A stretch of DNA of 64,000 nt from Pelosinus fermentans JBW45 (GCF_000271665.2 NZ_CP010978.1:4184501-4248500), one strand, 5' to 3'. Counted from the stretch's first letter, positions 6,202 through 14,977 are shown. Translations and numbers: made by a program. The notes: a model not told the origin generated them from the letters alone.

Positions 6202-8841
6202 ATGACACCGTATGTACTTTTTTTTGAACAAATAGATCATCTAAGTCTTCCTTATGTTGGCGGCAAAGGGGCGAACCTGGGGGAACTAACGAAAGCAGGT
6301 TTTCCCGTACCCGGAGGATTTTGCATAACGACTTACGCTTATCGAGATTTTATCGCAACAAGTCCGAAAATGGATACGTTGTTTGCTGCGCTGAAAGCAA
6401 TCGACCCTACCGATTTAAACCTCATTAGGGAATTGGGAGAACGAATTCGGACACATTTACAGCAGTTGACGATACCTGCGCAAATAAGGAACGAAATCAT
6501 ACAGGCCTGGACGAAGCAAGGACCAAATCATGCGTATGCAGTTCGTTCCAGTGCAACGGCTGAGGATTTACCCAATGCTTCCTTTGCTGGTCAGCAGGAT
6601 ACGTATTTAAACATCAAGGGTCAGGATGAGCTTCTGCATCATGTTCGCAAATGCTGGGCTTCTTTATTTACAGACCGGGCCATTGCCTATCGAGCCAAAA
6701 ATGCTTTCGATCACTCTGAAGTCTATTTGTCAATCGTTGTACAACAAATGGTCATTCCCGATATTTCAGGAATACTGTTCACTGCCGATCCTGTAAATGG
6801 AAATCGTACTGTTGTTTCCATTGATGCCAGCTTTGGCTTAGGAGAAGCTCTTGTTTCCGGTTTAGTGTCGGCTGATTTGTACAAAGTAAAAAATGGTCGC
6901 ATCATTTACAAGAAGATATCACAAAAAAAAGTAGCCATTTATTCTTTACCCGAGGGTGGTACTATTACCCAAGAGCTGCCCGCAGAACAGCAAGAGCTGC
7001 AAGCTCTGACCGATCAGCAAATTATCGATCTTGCTGCATTAGGAAAACAAATTGGCCAGCACTATGGTACACCGCAGGATATTGAATTTTGCATGGTAAA
7101 GGAGAATTTCTTTATCGTCCAGAGCCGCCCAATTACTACGTTATATCCTTTGCCGGAAATTCCTGAACAACCGCTGCGGGTGCTGCTGTCCTTTGGTCAT
7201 GTTCAAATGATGCCGAATGCTATAAAGCCATTAGGCAGATCAGTATTACGTACGGCATTTCCCCCACAGGTATTTGTCGAGGCGGGCAGCCGAATCTATA
7301 TTGATCTTACGGATTTTCTGCTGTCTAAAATAGTGCGTATCCTTTTCCCAAAGTTATTATCATCAGTAGACGAAGCCATGAGCCGCTCTCTTGGTGCTGT
7401 CGTCAAACGACCAGGAATTTTCGCAGGAAACCTTCACTCAAATACTCCAGGTACTGCGCGCAAAATAGCAGCCCCCATTCTAAAAAAGGCCTGGAAGATT
7501 CTGCGTACGGGTGATCCCCGGCTGGCTAAACCTAGGATCGAAGCCTACATGCAGGAAAAAATGCAGCAAACCAGGCAAGCACTCAGCAGCGTGGAAGGTA
7601 CCGAACGACTAAAAGTCGTTCAACAGCAATTAGACGGTATGATGATAGACATTATCCAGGAGATTATCCCCTATGTTGTACCTGGTATACTTGCCAATAA
7701 GCTGCTGGAAAAGATGCTTGTCCGCTGGATGGGAGATGCAGCAGAGCTTCATAAGTTAAACAAATCCCTTCCCGGCAATGTTACCACCGAGCTGGGCCTG
7801 CAGCTTGGCGATTTGGCAGATCTACTGCGAAAACTTCCCGAGGTAGAAGAGTATTTAAAAACTGCTGATGATCAAACATTCTATACCGGGCTTGCTCAAG
7901 TTGCTGGAGGTAATACCTTTAGACACGCCTTTGAAAAATTTATTGATCAATACGGCATGAGATGCCCAGGCGAAATTGATCTGACAAATCCACGCTGGCG
8001 TGAAAAGCCAACGCAGTTACTGTCTGCCATATTCAGCCATATGCGAAGTGTAAAGCCAGGTGAACACCGCCAGCGATTTGCCGAAGGCGAAAAGGAAGCT
8101 GCAGAAGCCGTTCTGCGTGTTCTAAGCCATGTGAAAGACAATCATTTCAAATTAAAACTGTCTACCCGTTTAATTGCTGTATTTCGCTATTTGGGCGGAC
8201 TTCGGGAACATCACAAATATTTAATGAGCATGATTTTAGACGAATGCAAAAAAGCAATTATGGCTGAAGCCAATGAACTTGTTACAATGGGGAGACTAGA
8301 GCAGGCTCAAGACGCCTATTTCCTAAGTTTAGAAGAACTGATACAAATGAGGCAGGGCGATTTTAGCGGTAACGCAGCTGCATTGGTTGCGAAACGCAAA
8401 GAACAGTATCAATGGCATCAAAATCTAAAACCGCCCCGCATAATGACCAGTGAAGGTGAAATTATCATTGTTCCTCCTGATAGAAGGAATGTTCCTGAGG
8501 GTACGCTGATTGGCAGTCCTGTTTCCGCTGGGACTGCTGAAGGCATCGCTCGGATTATCCTAAGGCCGGAAAATGCTGTGCTGCATGAAGGAGAAATTCT
8601 CGTTTCGCCCCAAACGGATCCGGGCTGGACCCCCTTATTCCAATCGGCTAAAGCCATCGTCACTGAGGTTGGAGGGTTAATGACCCACGGTGCTGTTGTC
8701 GCCCGAGAATATGGTATTCCGGCAGTAGTAGGGGTTGATGATGCCACGACGCTCATTAAAGATGGCGAAAGGATACGGGTGGATGGCGATCAGGGTTTTG
8801 TGGAGATTCTGAAGCAGCCAAGACCGCCCGCTTTGAATTGA
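6202..8841 (+). CDS. PEP-synthase-like phosphotransferase, rifampicin phosphotransferase (Rph) type
   Basis: About 879 residues in three parts. First comes an N-terminal ATP-grasp PEP/pyruvate-binding domain (VGGKGANLGELTKAGFPVPGGF, AVRSSATAEDLPNASFAGQQ, DIEFCM and QSRPITT near 305). The middle domain contains DQYGMRCPGEIDLTNPRWRE, as in rifampicin phosphotransferases. The C-terminal swivelling domain has the phosphohistidine motif MTHGAVVAREYGIPAVVG (His near 829). Length and order fit Rph (about 860-870 aa) better than canonical PpsA. Rph uses ATP to phosphorylate rifamycin, but many relatives have unknown substrates. GAGGAG (6186-6191) fits ATG 6202; TTG 6196 is the alternative. The TGA stop coincides with the end of an IS3 relic, so the last few residues may be IS-altered. 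Confidence 0.82.
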   Translation: MTPYVLFFEQIDHLSLPYVGGKGANLGELTKAGFPVPGGFCITTYAYRDFIATSPKMDTLFAALKAIDPTDLNLIRELGERIRTHLQQLTIPAQIRNEIIQAWTKQGPNHAYAVRSSATAEDLPNASFAGQQDTYLNIKGQDELLHHVRKCWASLFTDRAIAYRAKNAFDHSEVYLSIVVQQMVIPDISGILFTADPVNGNRTVVSIDASFGLGEALVSGLVSADLYKVKNGRIIYKKISQKKVAIYSLPEGGTITQELPAEQQELQALTDQQIIDLAALGKQIGQHYGTPQDIEFCMVKENFFIVQSRPITTLYPLPEIPEQPLRVLLSFGHVQMMPNAIKPLGRSVLRTAFPPQVFVEAGSRIYIDLTDFLLSKIVRILFPKLLSSVDEAMSRSLGAVVKRPGIFAGNLHSNTPGTARKIAAPILKKAWKILRTGDPRLAKPRIEAYMQEKMQQTRQALSSVEGTERLKVVQQQLDGMMIDIIQEIIPYVVPGILANKLLEKMLVRWMGDAAELHKLNKSLPGNVTTELGLQLGDLADLLRKLPEVEEYLKTADDQTFYTGLAQVAGGNTFRHAFEKFIDQYGMRCPGEIDLTNPRWREKPTQLLSAIFSHMRSVKPGEHRQRFAEGEKEAAEAVLRVLSHVKDNHFKLKLSTRLIAVFRYLGGLREHHKYLMSMILDECKKAIMAEANELVTMGRLEQAQDAYFLSLEELIQMRQGDFSGNAAALVAKRKEQYQWHQNLKPPRIMTSEGEIIIVPPDRRNVPEGTLIGSPVSAGTAEGIARIILRPENAVLHEGEILVSPQTDPGWTPLFQSAKAIVTEVGGLMTHGAVVAREYGIPAVVGVDDATTLIKDGERIRVDGDQGFVEILKQPRPPALN

Positions 8842-8940
8842 CCCCAAAAAGTTGGACATATTCTTTTAGACAACTACAGAGGAATGAGTTCTGAAATAAT
8901 CTACAGGACTCGTTCCTTTTAGTTTTTAATTTATGCGGCT
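8839..8940. mobile_element. Relic of an IS3-family (IS150-group) element end
   Basis: TGACCCCAAAAAGTTGGACA (8839-8858) is a typical IS3/IS150-type terminal inverted repeat. It is followed by a hairpin (AGGAATGAGT 8880-8889 with ACTCGTTCCT 8908-8917, then T-run) and TTATGCGGC, which read on the minus strand gives the Ala-Ala-stop ending of an orfB. The complete IS at 18798-20518 has the same order: repeat, hairpin, TTATGCGGC. The rest of the element is gone. Confidence 0.6.
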
Positions 8941-9000
8941 TTTTTTATATGTCAATCACTATTATTTCAGTAGCATTTCATAGAACCTTTTTTTATACAG

Positions 9001-9009
9001 TGGTATAAT
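9001..9009 (+). promoter_or_regulatory. Extended -10 promoter for the MoxR operon
   Basis: TGG directly before TATAAT (9004-9009) gives an extended -10 element. The -35 region (TAGAAC at 8981) is weak. It lies about 90 bp upstream of the repeat-protein ATG; no other gene lies in 8941-9100. Confidence 0.5.
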
Positions 9010-9100
9010 TATTCTATTTAGATTAACTTAAAAAGCATTATTAATGATAATAAGTAATAATTACATATAATGAAAATAATGACAGAAGGAAAGTAACATT

Positions 9101-9901
9101 ATGGAAAAATCAAAGCTTATTGAAATGATAAAGAATAATCCTAATGCTATAGCATATATAAATAATCCTACAGATGAGATGAAGTTATTGGCTATAAAAA
9201 AAAATGGACTTGCGTTAAAATATATAGATAATCCAACTAGTCAGATGCAAGAATCAGCTATGGACAATAACGCTCGAGCGATTGAATTTATAAATAACCC
9301 TACAGAAGATATGATGATAAAAGCTATAAATGATGGATGGATTAACTTAGAGTATATTAAAAATCCAACCGATACGATAATTAAATTAGCGATAAATCAA
9401 GCTGGATGGGCTATTAAATATGTTAATAATCCAAGTGAAGAATTGCAATTATTAGCTGTAAGAAAAAATTACGATTCAATAAAGTTTATAAAAGAACCTT
9501 TTGAGCGTGCACAAGAAGAAGCGGTAAAAATAAGTTATGATGCATTAAGATATATAAATTCACCTACACATAATGCAGAGCTTATCGCTATCAAGAAGGA
9601 TGAGAGGGCTATTAGGCTTATAAATGACTTAGATAAAAATAAGATATTAGAATTTTTGAAAGTAAATATTTTAGTGATTAAATATGTTATGAAAGAAATA
9701 TCTAAAAATGAATTAGAGCAAGTGTTAAAAGAAGCACTATCAAATGAAGATGTGGAAGAAAAATATGTTAGAGATTATTTAAATAGTACTATAGATAAGA
9801 ATAGTGATATTATGCTAATGGACAAGATGATGTTTATTTATAAATATGGAAGTAAAAAGGCAAAAAAAATAGCTGTAGATGAAAAGCTAAAGCTGAAATA
9901 G
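9101..9901 (+). CDS. DUF4116-like helical-repeat protein, first gene of the MoxR/VWA operon
   Basis: A 266-residue soluble protein. Residues 14 to about 180 are seven to eight imperfect repeats of about 22 residues with consensus A-x-x-Y-I-x-N-P-T-x-x-M-x-x-x-A-I-x-x-N, for example AIAYINNPTDEMKLLAIKKN. They resemble DUF4116 repeats and should form a helical solenoid for binding proteins or peptides. The C-terminal 80 residues are charged and helical without repeats. The ribosome site AGAAGGAAAG precedes ATG 9101. The gene is strongly AT-rich, unlike the flanking 6202-8841 gene, which suggests transfer. Eleven bp separate it from the MoxR gene, so it is plausibly the target adaptor of that ATPase; this is inference. 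Confidence 0.75.
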   Translation: MEKSKLIEMIKNNPNAIAYINNPTDEMKLLAIKKNGLALKYIDNPTSQMQESAMDNNARAIEFINNPTEDMMIKAINDGWINLEYIKNPTDTIIKLAINQAGWAIKYVNNPSEELQLLAVRKNYDSIKFIKEPFERAQEEAVKISYDALRYINSPTHNAELIAIKKDERAIRLINDLDKNKILEFLKVNILVIKYVMKEISKNELEQVLKEALSNEDVEEKYVRDYLNSTIDKNSDIMLMDKMMFIYKYGSKKAKKIAVDEKLKLK

Positions 9902-9912
9902 GTGGAGATATA

Positions 9913-11040
9913 ATGAATTTTATAGATACATTAAAAAGTGTTGATTTAGTACTAGCGACTGGAGAAGTACCTTTAATCGTTGGCGAAAGTGGCATAGGAA
10001 AGACAGCTTTAGCCAAGGAAATTGCGAAAGATAACAATTGGAGTTTAATTGTCATTGATGGGAATCTCCTTAAAGAAGGTGAAATAGGTGGTCTTCCCAC
10101 TATAGAATCTTATACAAAAGCTAATTCTAAAGGAGATAAAGTTGAAAAGAAAACTACAGTATATACCATTCATAATAAGTTAAGGGAAATTGATGAAGAA
10201 ATAGCGGAGCAAAAAACAGTTCTTTTATTTATAGACGAAATCAATCGTTGTGAACATACAGTACAACAGGAACTTATGAATTTAATATTAAATAGAGAAA
10301 TTAATGGATATAAGTTACATGAAGATGTAAAAATAGTGGCCGCTATGAATCCTTCAAGTAAATATGGTTCGGATTTTGATTACCAAGTTGTAGATATGGA
10401 TGTAGCGCAAGAAAATAGATTTGTATGGTTACACATGGAACCAGATTATATTCAGTGGTTAGATTGGGCAATACATATAGGAATTGAGGAAAAGGTTATA
10501 GAGTTTATCTCAACCTTCCCAGAATATTTGCATAAAATAAACGAAGATGATATAAGAGCAACTCCAAGAAGCTATGAAAGAATTTCTAGCATTTATAAAA
10601 TTTATAAGGAGAAAAAAAATTCAATACCTAGATCCGTGTTTTTAAATGTTATCAAAGGAAATGTAGGGAAATTCATCGCAGAAGAATTTGTTAGCTTTGT
10701 TGAATCCGATTATAGTTCACTACTATCTTATGAAGATGTTTTTTCAGGAGATTCTCTTCATCAATTTATTATAGATAGAGTAAAAAGCGAAAGTCATACA
10801 AGGCTATATCTATCCGCAAAGAATATTCTAAAGAACTTAGAAGCAAATATAAAAAATGGTGATTATGACTCAAGTTATTATATTGACAGACTGATTGAGT
10901 TTTTGCAACTATATCCTGTAGATTTAATGATAGGAATCATGAAGGATATTAAAAATAGTTATACTGAAGTATACAAACATGCCATAGAAAATGAAGCCTT
11001 TGTAGAATCATATTTTGAATCTTATAATTTAGTAAGGTGA
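9913..11040 (+). CDS. MoxR-type AAA+ ATPase
   Basis: A 375-residue AAA+ protein. Walker A is GESGIGKT (residues 24-31), Walker B with its sensor is LLFIDEINR (about 103-111), followed by QELMNLILNREINGYKLHED and the sensor-1 segment AAMNPSSKYG. ATPRSYERI near 225 is the sensor-2 region. MoxR ATPases act as chaperone-like motors, usually with a VWA-domain partner that recruits or remodels the client. Here the next gene, six bp downstream, is such a partner. The GGTGGAGATATA ribosome site precedes ATG 9913. Sequence is AT-rich like its neighbours. Confidence 0.9.
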   Translation: MNFIDTLKSVDLVLATGEVPLIVGESGIGKTALAKEIAKDNNWSLIVIDGNLLKEGEIGGLPTIESYTKANSKGDKVEKKTTVYTIHNKLREIDEEIAEQKTVLLFIDEINRCEHTVQQELMNLILNREINGYKLHEDVKIVAAMNPSSKYGSDFDYQVVDMDVAQENRFVWLHMEPDYIQWLDWAIHIGIEEKVIEFISTFPEYLHKINEDDIRATPRSYERISSIYKIYKEKKNSIPRSVFLNVIKGNVGKFIAEEFVSFVESDYSSLLSYEDVFSGDSLHQFIIDRVKSESHTRLYLSAKNILKNLEANIKNGDYDSSYYIDRLIEFLQLYPVDLMIGIMKDIKNSYTEVYKHAIENEAFVESYFESYNLVR

Positions 11041-11046
11041 TAATGT

Positions 11047-12447
11047 ATGGAAACTTATTTTGAAACCCTTGTAAAAGGGCTTTATGAAAAAGCAAATAAA
11101 ATGATTACTATTTTTTTAAGAGAAAATCATAAAGATGGTAATTCTAAAATAAATATACCAAAAGATTTTAAAGAAGAGTTTTTTAGCCTTGTAGATAAAG
11201 TTAATTTAAGTCTTATGGAAGATAAAGATAATTTCTATGGATATTTTTTGTTTCAAATGTCAAGAGAAATAAGATTTGATATAAGCAGTCCTACTGCTGT
11301 GAATTTTAAAGGTTCTAAATATGTTGTCTATTTTAACCCCATAATTTTTTTAACTCTTACTATAAAACAAATGGAAAGTACAATTAAACACGAAATACTC
11401 CATATCGTATCTATGCATTTAATAAGAGCAAAAGAATGTAAGGTTGAATATGGAACATTAGCTGTTAATATGGCAATGGATGTTGTAGTAAATACATATT
11501 TAGATCATCTGCCCCCCTATGCTACAACTTTAGAATGGGTAAATTTAAATTATTCTTTAAAACTCTTGCCTTTTGAATCCTTCGAATATTATGCAGAAAA
11601 AATTCAAACTGCCATAGATTTACTAGAAGAAGATGCAGCAGAAGATGATAGTAATAAAGATGAAAAAATAGAAACTGATTATAATCCTGAAAAAACTCAT
11701 GACATTTGGGAAGATTCTAGTGATATAGATGAAAAAACGCTTAAAGAATTTACTGAGAAGTTTATTGATGATTCGCAAAAAGGCAATATTCCAAACTATT
11801 TAGCAAGTATGATATCATCACTTAAAAATAGCAAGGCTGAATTACCTTGGAATTTATATCTTAAGAGGTTAATGGGAACTGTTGAAAGTAATCAAAAGAA
11901 GACTATAACAAGAAGAAATCGAAGGCAGCCTGATCGATTCGATTTAAGAGGCCAGCTTAGGAGTCATAAAGCAAAAATTGTTATTGCCCTTGACATAAGC
12001 GGAAGCATTAGTGATGAAGAATTTAATCAAGCCATTAAAGAAGTATTCAATATAGTAAAAAATGTTAATCATGAAATTACGATTATAGAATGTGATAGTG
12101 AAATTAGACGTGTGTATAAAGTCAAATCTGTAAAGGATATAAAAGATCGAATGAATATAAGAGGAGGCACTAAATTTACTCCAGTTTTTGAATATGCTAA
12201 TAACAATAAGGTTAATTTGTTAGTGTATTTTACTGATGGCAAAGGTGAAGATAAACTTCTATCAATACCTAGGGGATATAAAACGTTATGGGTTATTTCC
12301 GGGAGAGGAGATAAGCTTTCATTAAAAGAACCTTATGGAACAGTTAAGAAACTTAATACTATTGAAATAAAAGATAATACATTATATACGAATGATCTTA
12401 TGAGAGATGGATATTCAATGAATAACCAAGAAGTAAGTCACGTTTGA
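11047..12447 (+). CDS. DUF2201-type metallopeptidase-like protein with C-terminal VWA-like domain
   Basis: 466 residues. The N-terminal part (about 1-290) is the putative metallopeptidase region of COG3864 proteins, with HEILHIVSMH near residue 115 as HExxH-x3-H-like zinc motif. An acidic linker lies near 195-225. The C-terminal VWA-like domain has the MIDAS-type sequence ALDISGSIS (Asp near 315), GGTKFTP and FTDGKGED. Paired with the MoxR ATPase this is the expected effector or client-recruiting partner. Whether the peptidase site is active is unknown, although the HExxH is intact. No terminator is obvious before the pseudogene at 12615. Confidence 0.85.
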   Translation: METYFETLVKGLYEKANKMITIFLRENHKDGNSKINIPKDFKEEFFSLVDKVNLSLMEDKDNFYGYFLFQMSREIRFDISSPTAVNFKGSKYVVYFNPIIFLTLTIKQMESTIKHEILHIVSMHLIRAKECKVEYGTLAVNMAMDVVVNTYLDHLPPYATTLEWVNLNYSLKLLPFESFEYYAEKIQTAIDLLEEDAAEDDSNKDEKIETDYNPEKTHDIWEDSSDIDEKTLKEFTEKFIDDSQKGNIPNYLASMISSLKNSKAELPWNLYLKRLMGTVESNQKKTITRRNRRQPDRFDLRGQLRSHKAKIVIALDISGSISDEEFNQAIKEVFNIVKNVNHEITIIECDSEIRRVYKVKSVKDIKDRMNIRGGTKFTPVFEYANNNKVNLLVYFTDGKGEDKLLSIPRGYKTLWVISGRGDKLSLKEPYGTVKKLNTIEIKDNTLYTNDLMRDGYSMNNQEVSHV

Positions 12448-12556
12448 AGGCAACCTACACAGATTTAAACCTATGTGAGTCCCCCCTCAGGAAACATCGA
12501 TTGAAGAAAGTTCATGCTGCTTGACGAGTGAAGTAAAATTCTCTACAATTATAATC

Positions 12557-12689
12557 ATTTGAAAAACTTCTTTTTTGCAAATAAACTAAATCAAAATGGT
12601 ATGAGGAGCAAACAATGACAACATTAAATGCAATCATTATGGAAGTAGGTAAAGATCCTGCTGTCTACAGCAATAAAAATTTACAATAA
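12557..12689 (+). pseudogene. Internally deleted copy of the 57389-57991 gene
   Basis: The leader (12557-12614) and first 18 codons match the intact gene at 57389 almost base for base, including ATGAGGAGCAAAC before the ATG at 12615. The sequence then jumps inside GTCTA to the last six codons (AGCAATAAAAATTTACAATAA). The result is a 24-codon in-frame remnant, with about 530 bp missing from the middle. The retained ribosome site means it could still be translated. Confidence 0.85.
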
Positions 12690-12735
12690 GATCCTTTGGT
12701 GATCCGTCTACTGAAACAGAGACAGGTATACTGAA

Positions 12736-12772
12736 ACAGTGGGACAGGTACATTGTTTTCCTGTCCCACTGT
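12736..12772. repeat. REP-like hairpin with GGGACAGG core
   Basis: ACAGTGGGACAGG (12736-12748) and its exact complement (12760-12772) form a 13-bp stem with an 11-nt loop. No T-run follows. The GGGACAGG core recurs elsewhere in intergenic DNA of this window, so I call it a REP-like repeat and not a dedicated terminator. Confidence 0.55.
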
Positions 12773-12835
12773 TCATATCACAAAACAAAAGAAATCCTGC
12801 TAATTCATTTCTAGAAACACACCTTGTTCCATTTC

Positions 12836-12988
12836 TTAATGTAAATCTTTTTTCAGCAGTCCCTGAATCGCTTTTGCCAATTCCTGCACAACCTCCGGCG
12901 GCGGCTGTTCTTTAGGGTACTTCTTATCACCTACAATCCAGCCATCTTTTGTCGCATGAAATTCTTGTTTTTTCTTATCCTCTGCCAT
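12836..12988 (-). CDS. Small 50-residue hydrophilic protein
   Basis: ATG 12988 to TAA 12836. The strong ribosome site AAGGAGGGGTG lies about eight bases upstream. The protein starts MAEDKKKQEFHATKDGWIVG and contains KYPKEQPPPEVVQELAKAIQ, so a charged N-terminus, a proline turn and a C-terminal amphipathic helix. No membrane segment or cysteine. I do not recognise a family. It follows the OmpH gene on the same strand, 188 bp downstream of that gene's stop, and could be co-transcribed or independent. Confidence 0.7.
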   Translation of the reverse strand: MAEDKKKQEFHATKDGWIVGDKKYPKEQPPPEVVQELAKAIQGLLKKDLH

Positions 12989-13176
12989 AAAAACACCCCT
13001 CCTTCCACTAATACATACACAGCCCCAAGGCGACGACTCTACCGTCTCCTCCTTCTTGAAGGGACTTTTAATTGCGCCTTCACTACAAAAAATCAGTGCC
13101 TCATTTAATTCTGCAAAAACAGAGAGATCAGCGTTTTTTTTGACCGTTGACCTCTTGATTAGTTGGATAACGCTTT

Positions 13177-13626
13177 TTATTTTGCCACGATCTTTTTCAT
13201 TACATCATCAGTTATATCCTGTTGGCCATAAACTGCAGCTCCTCTGTCTACGACAATAGTTAAACCTTTCGACTTCGCCACTGCCTTAACAGCATCATTT
13301 ATTTTATTTTGAATAGCTTCTAAAAGATTCTGCTGCTTAATTTGAAGTCCTCGCTGTAGTTGCTCATAGTATGATTGTTTTTCTTGATCGTTCATATTAA
13401 CTGATTTGGTGTCAAAGTTGGTTTTTGCTTGCTCAATAGCATCGTTCATCGCTGTTTGGGCTTTTGCTGAATCGGGATGCTGTTTCACTAGGAGTTGATA
13501 GTTTACTATTCCAACTGGAAATGCAGCAGCATAGGTAGTGCTGGTATTAGTAATGGTGATTATACTGAAGAGTACGAAGGCTGCTAGAAAAATATTCATA
13601 AGTTGCTTGCTGTTTATTTTTATCAT
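13177..13626 (-). CDS. OmpH/Skp-family periplasmic chaperone-like protein
   Basis: 149 residues with a signal peptide: hydrophobic core IFLAAFVLFSIITI and likely cleavage after TTYAAA near residue 34. The mature part begins FPVGIVNYQLLVKQHPD, then a long helical coiled-coil region rich in Gln and Lys (about 60-115), and ends with VAKSKGLTIVVDRGAAVYG, the typical OmpH C-terminal strand. Skp-like proteins hold unfolded outer-membrane proteins in the periplasm. Presence of this gene supports a diderm Firmicute. It stands alone here, away from the usual bamA-lpxD cluster, so it is probably a paralogue. Confidence 0.88.
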   Translation of the reverse strand: MIKINSKQLMNIFLAAFVLFSIITITNTSTTYAAAFPVGIVNYQLLVKQHPDSAKAQTAMNDAIEQAKTNFDTKSVNMNDQEKQSYYEQLQRGLQIKQQNLLEAIQNKINDAVKAVAKSKGLTIVVDRGAAVYGQQDITDDVMKKIVAK

Positions 13627-13806
13627 CCGGTTATTCCTCTTTTCTCGTTGATTTTAAAGGGCAATTATACATTAAAATTATCCTATTTATCATAATATAA
13701 AACTCCAACAGATGCATCTATCTAATGATATAGAATACTCTAGATCTAGACTACTCATAAGCGTTGTAGAAACATTATCAATACTAGTTAGCATAAAGTA
13801 AGAAAA

Positions 13807-14625
13807 CTAACTTTTATGGAGCTGCCAAACACGATAAACATAATAGTCTGCAACCCCAATTACTACGACCATGCAGATAAAAGCTAAAAATGCTATGAAG
13901 ACTTGGGTAAATTTAATACGATGTTTCGGTAGAAACAATCCATATAACCATCTGAAACATTGAATAACAAAAGTTATTCCTGATCCAAAGGTTAATATCA
14001 TCAAGATAAGCTGTACCAAAGTTACAATACTATGTCTCATGGAATAGCCGTCACTTAATCGCTGCCCGCTAACATTAAGTGTTGCAGATAGAATAACTGT
14101 CGTAATATTTAACAGTACACCAATTGCTCCGTATTTTAAAAAATTCGTCTTTATAAAAGCCTTGGTACCCAAGTTATCTTTAATTAGTCCTTCTAAACGG
14201 AAAACTTGTGTTACTGTTATTCGTCTTTTGGGAATTATAAGCCCTGACGATCTTCCCGTCATAAAAAATATCATGTTTCGGCTTTGCTTTACACCAAATA
14301 GTTCATCCCATCTTACATTGGAATTGCTGCTACCATCTACGCTAATAATTTCTATCCCATCGGATGTAATTTCATAAACTACTTCTTTTTGATCCAACTT
14401 ATTTGATTTAAATTGTTTCTTTATATTTATTCTTTTGTAAAATTCCAAAATAGCAAGGATTAAAAGAATATAGGCTATACCAGAAATATCATTAACAATG
14501 ATATTTCCTATTATTGCTGAAAGAAAAAAGCCATAGAATCCATAAAGCCATTTTTCATTAGACAATCTGTAAAAATGTTGATAATCTTGTAATTCCAATT
14601 TGACTGGCACACGAATTGTTTCCAT
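13807..14625 (-). CDS. YcxB-like membrane protein
   Basis: 272 residues from ATG 14625, chosen because AGGAGAAGGTGT sits directly upstream; the frame stays open further upstream without a ribosome site. The N-terminus has a hydrophobic hairpin (about 25-70). It is followed by a YcxB-type domain (VVYEITSDGIEIISVDGS, NVRWDELFGVKQSRNMIFFM, GLIIPKRRI), then three to four more membrane helices in the C-terminal half. YcxB-domain proteins are membrane proteins of unknown function. It is transcribed alone and no partner can be inferred. Confidence 0.72.
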   Translation of the reverse strand: METIRVPVKLELQDYQHFYRLSNEKWLYGFYGFFLSAIIGNIIVNDISGIAYILLILAILEFYKRINIKKQFKSNKLDQKEVVYEITSDGIEIISVDGSSNSNVRWDELFGVKQSRNMIFFMTGRSSGLIIPKRRITVTQVFRLEGLIKDNLGTKAFIKTNFLKYGAIGVLLNITTVILSATLNVSGQRLSDGYSMRHSIVTLVQLILMILTFGSGITFVIQCFRWLYGLFLPKHRIKFTQVFIAFLAFICMVVVIGVADYYVYRVWQLHKS

Positions 14626-14773
14626 ACACCTTCTCCTATGCAAATTATAGATAAGGATCGCCAATCCATTATACATCGAATTCACACTGCATTCCTCTCC
14701 CGAAAGATATAGATTCCATTTTTTCTTTTTAAAATAACAATTCACTAGTCCCTTTCCAGTCAAGACAAAGAAA

Positions 14774-14799
14774 AAAGGCACCCTTTACAGAGTACCTTT
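14774..14799 (-). terminator. Terminator of the 57-residue gene
   Basis: On the minus strand an eight-base-pair stem (plus 14792-14799 with 14774-14781, one G-U pair) runs straight into a T-run at plus 14771-14776. It starts four bases after the stop of the 14804-14977 gene. Confidence 0.6.
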
Positions 14800-14803
14800 A
14801 GCT

Positions 14804-14977
14804 CTATTCTTCAGTTACCTTCAACATCTTCAGAAATTCATTCATAGAATACGATTCTTCCTGATCTGGTTTATCATCGAACCTTACAAAAACCTTTGAC
14901 CCATCTATATTCGTTATCGTTCCGTTATGACAGGTATTAAAATAGAGAGATACTTTTGAACCAACTTCAATAAGCAT
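14804..14977 (-). CDS. Small 57-residue protein
   Basis: ATG 14977 to TAG 14804, with GGAGG eight bases upstream and a terminator just downstream. Begins MLIEVGSKVSLYFNTCHNGT and continues ITNIDGSKVFVRFDDKPDQE, a pattern that suggests a small SH3-like or KOW-like beta barrel, with an acidic C-terminus ending KVTEE. Not membrane bound. I do not recognise the family. It is expressed from its own unit between two unrelated genes. Confidence 0.72.
   Translation of the reverse strand: MLIEVGSKVSLYFNTCHNGTITNIDGSKVFVRFDDKPDQEESYSMNEFLKMLKVTEE

Noticed and set aside
13125-13176. Hairpin after the OmpH gene as terminator
   Set aside because: Only GCGTT/AACGC arms pair, with a long unpaired centre; too weak to report.
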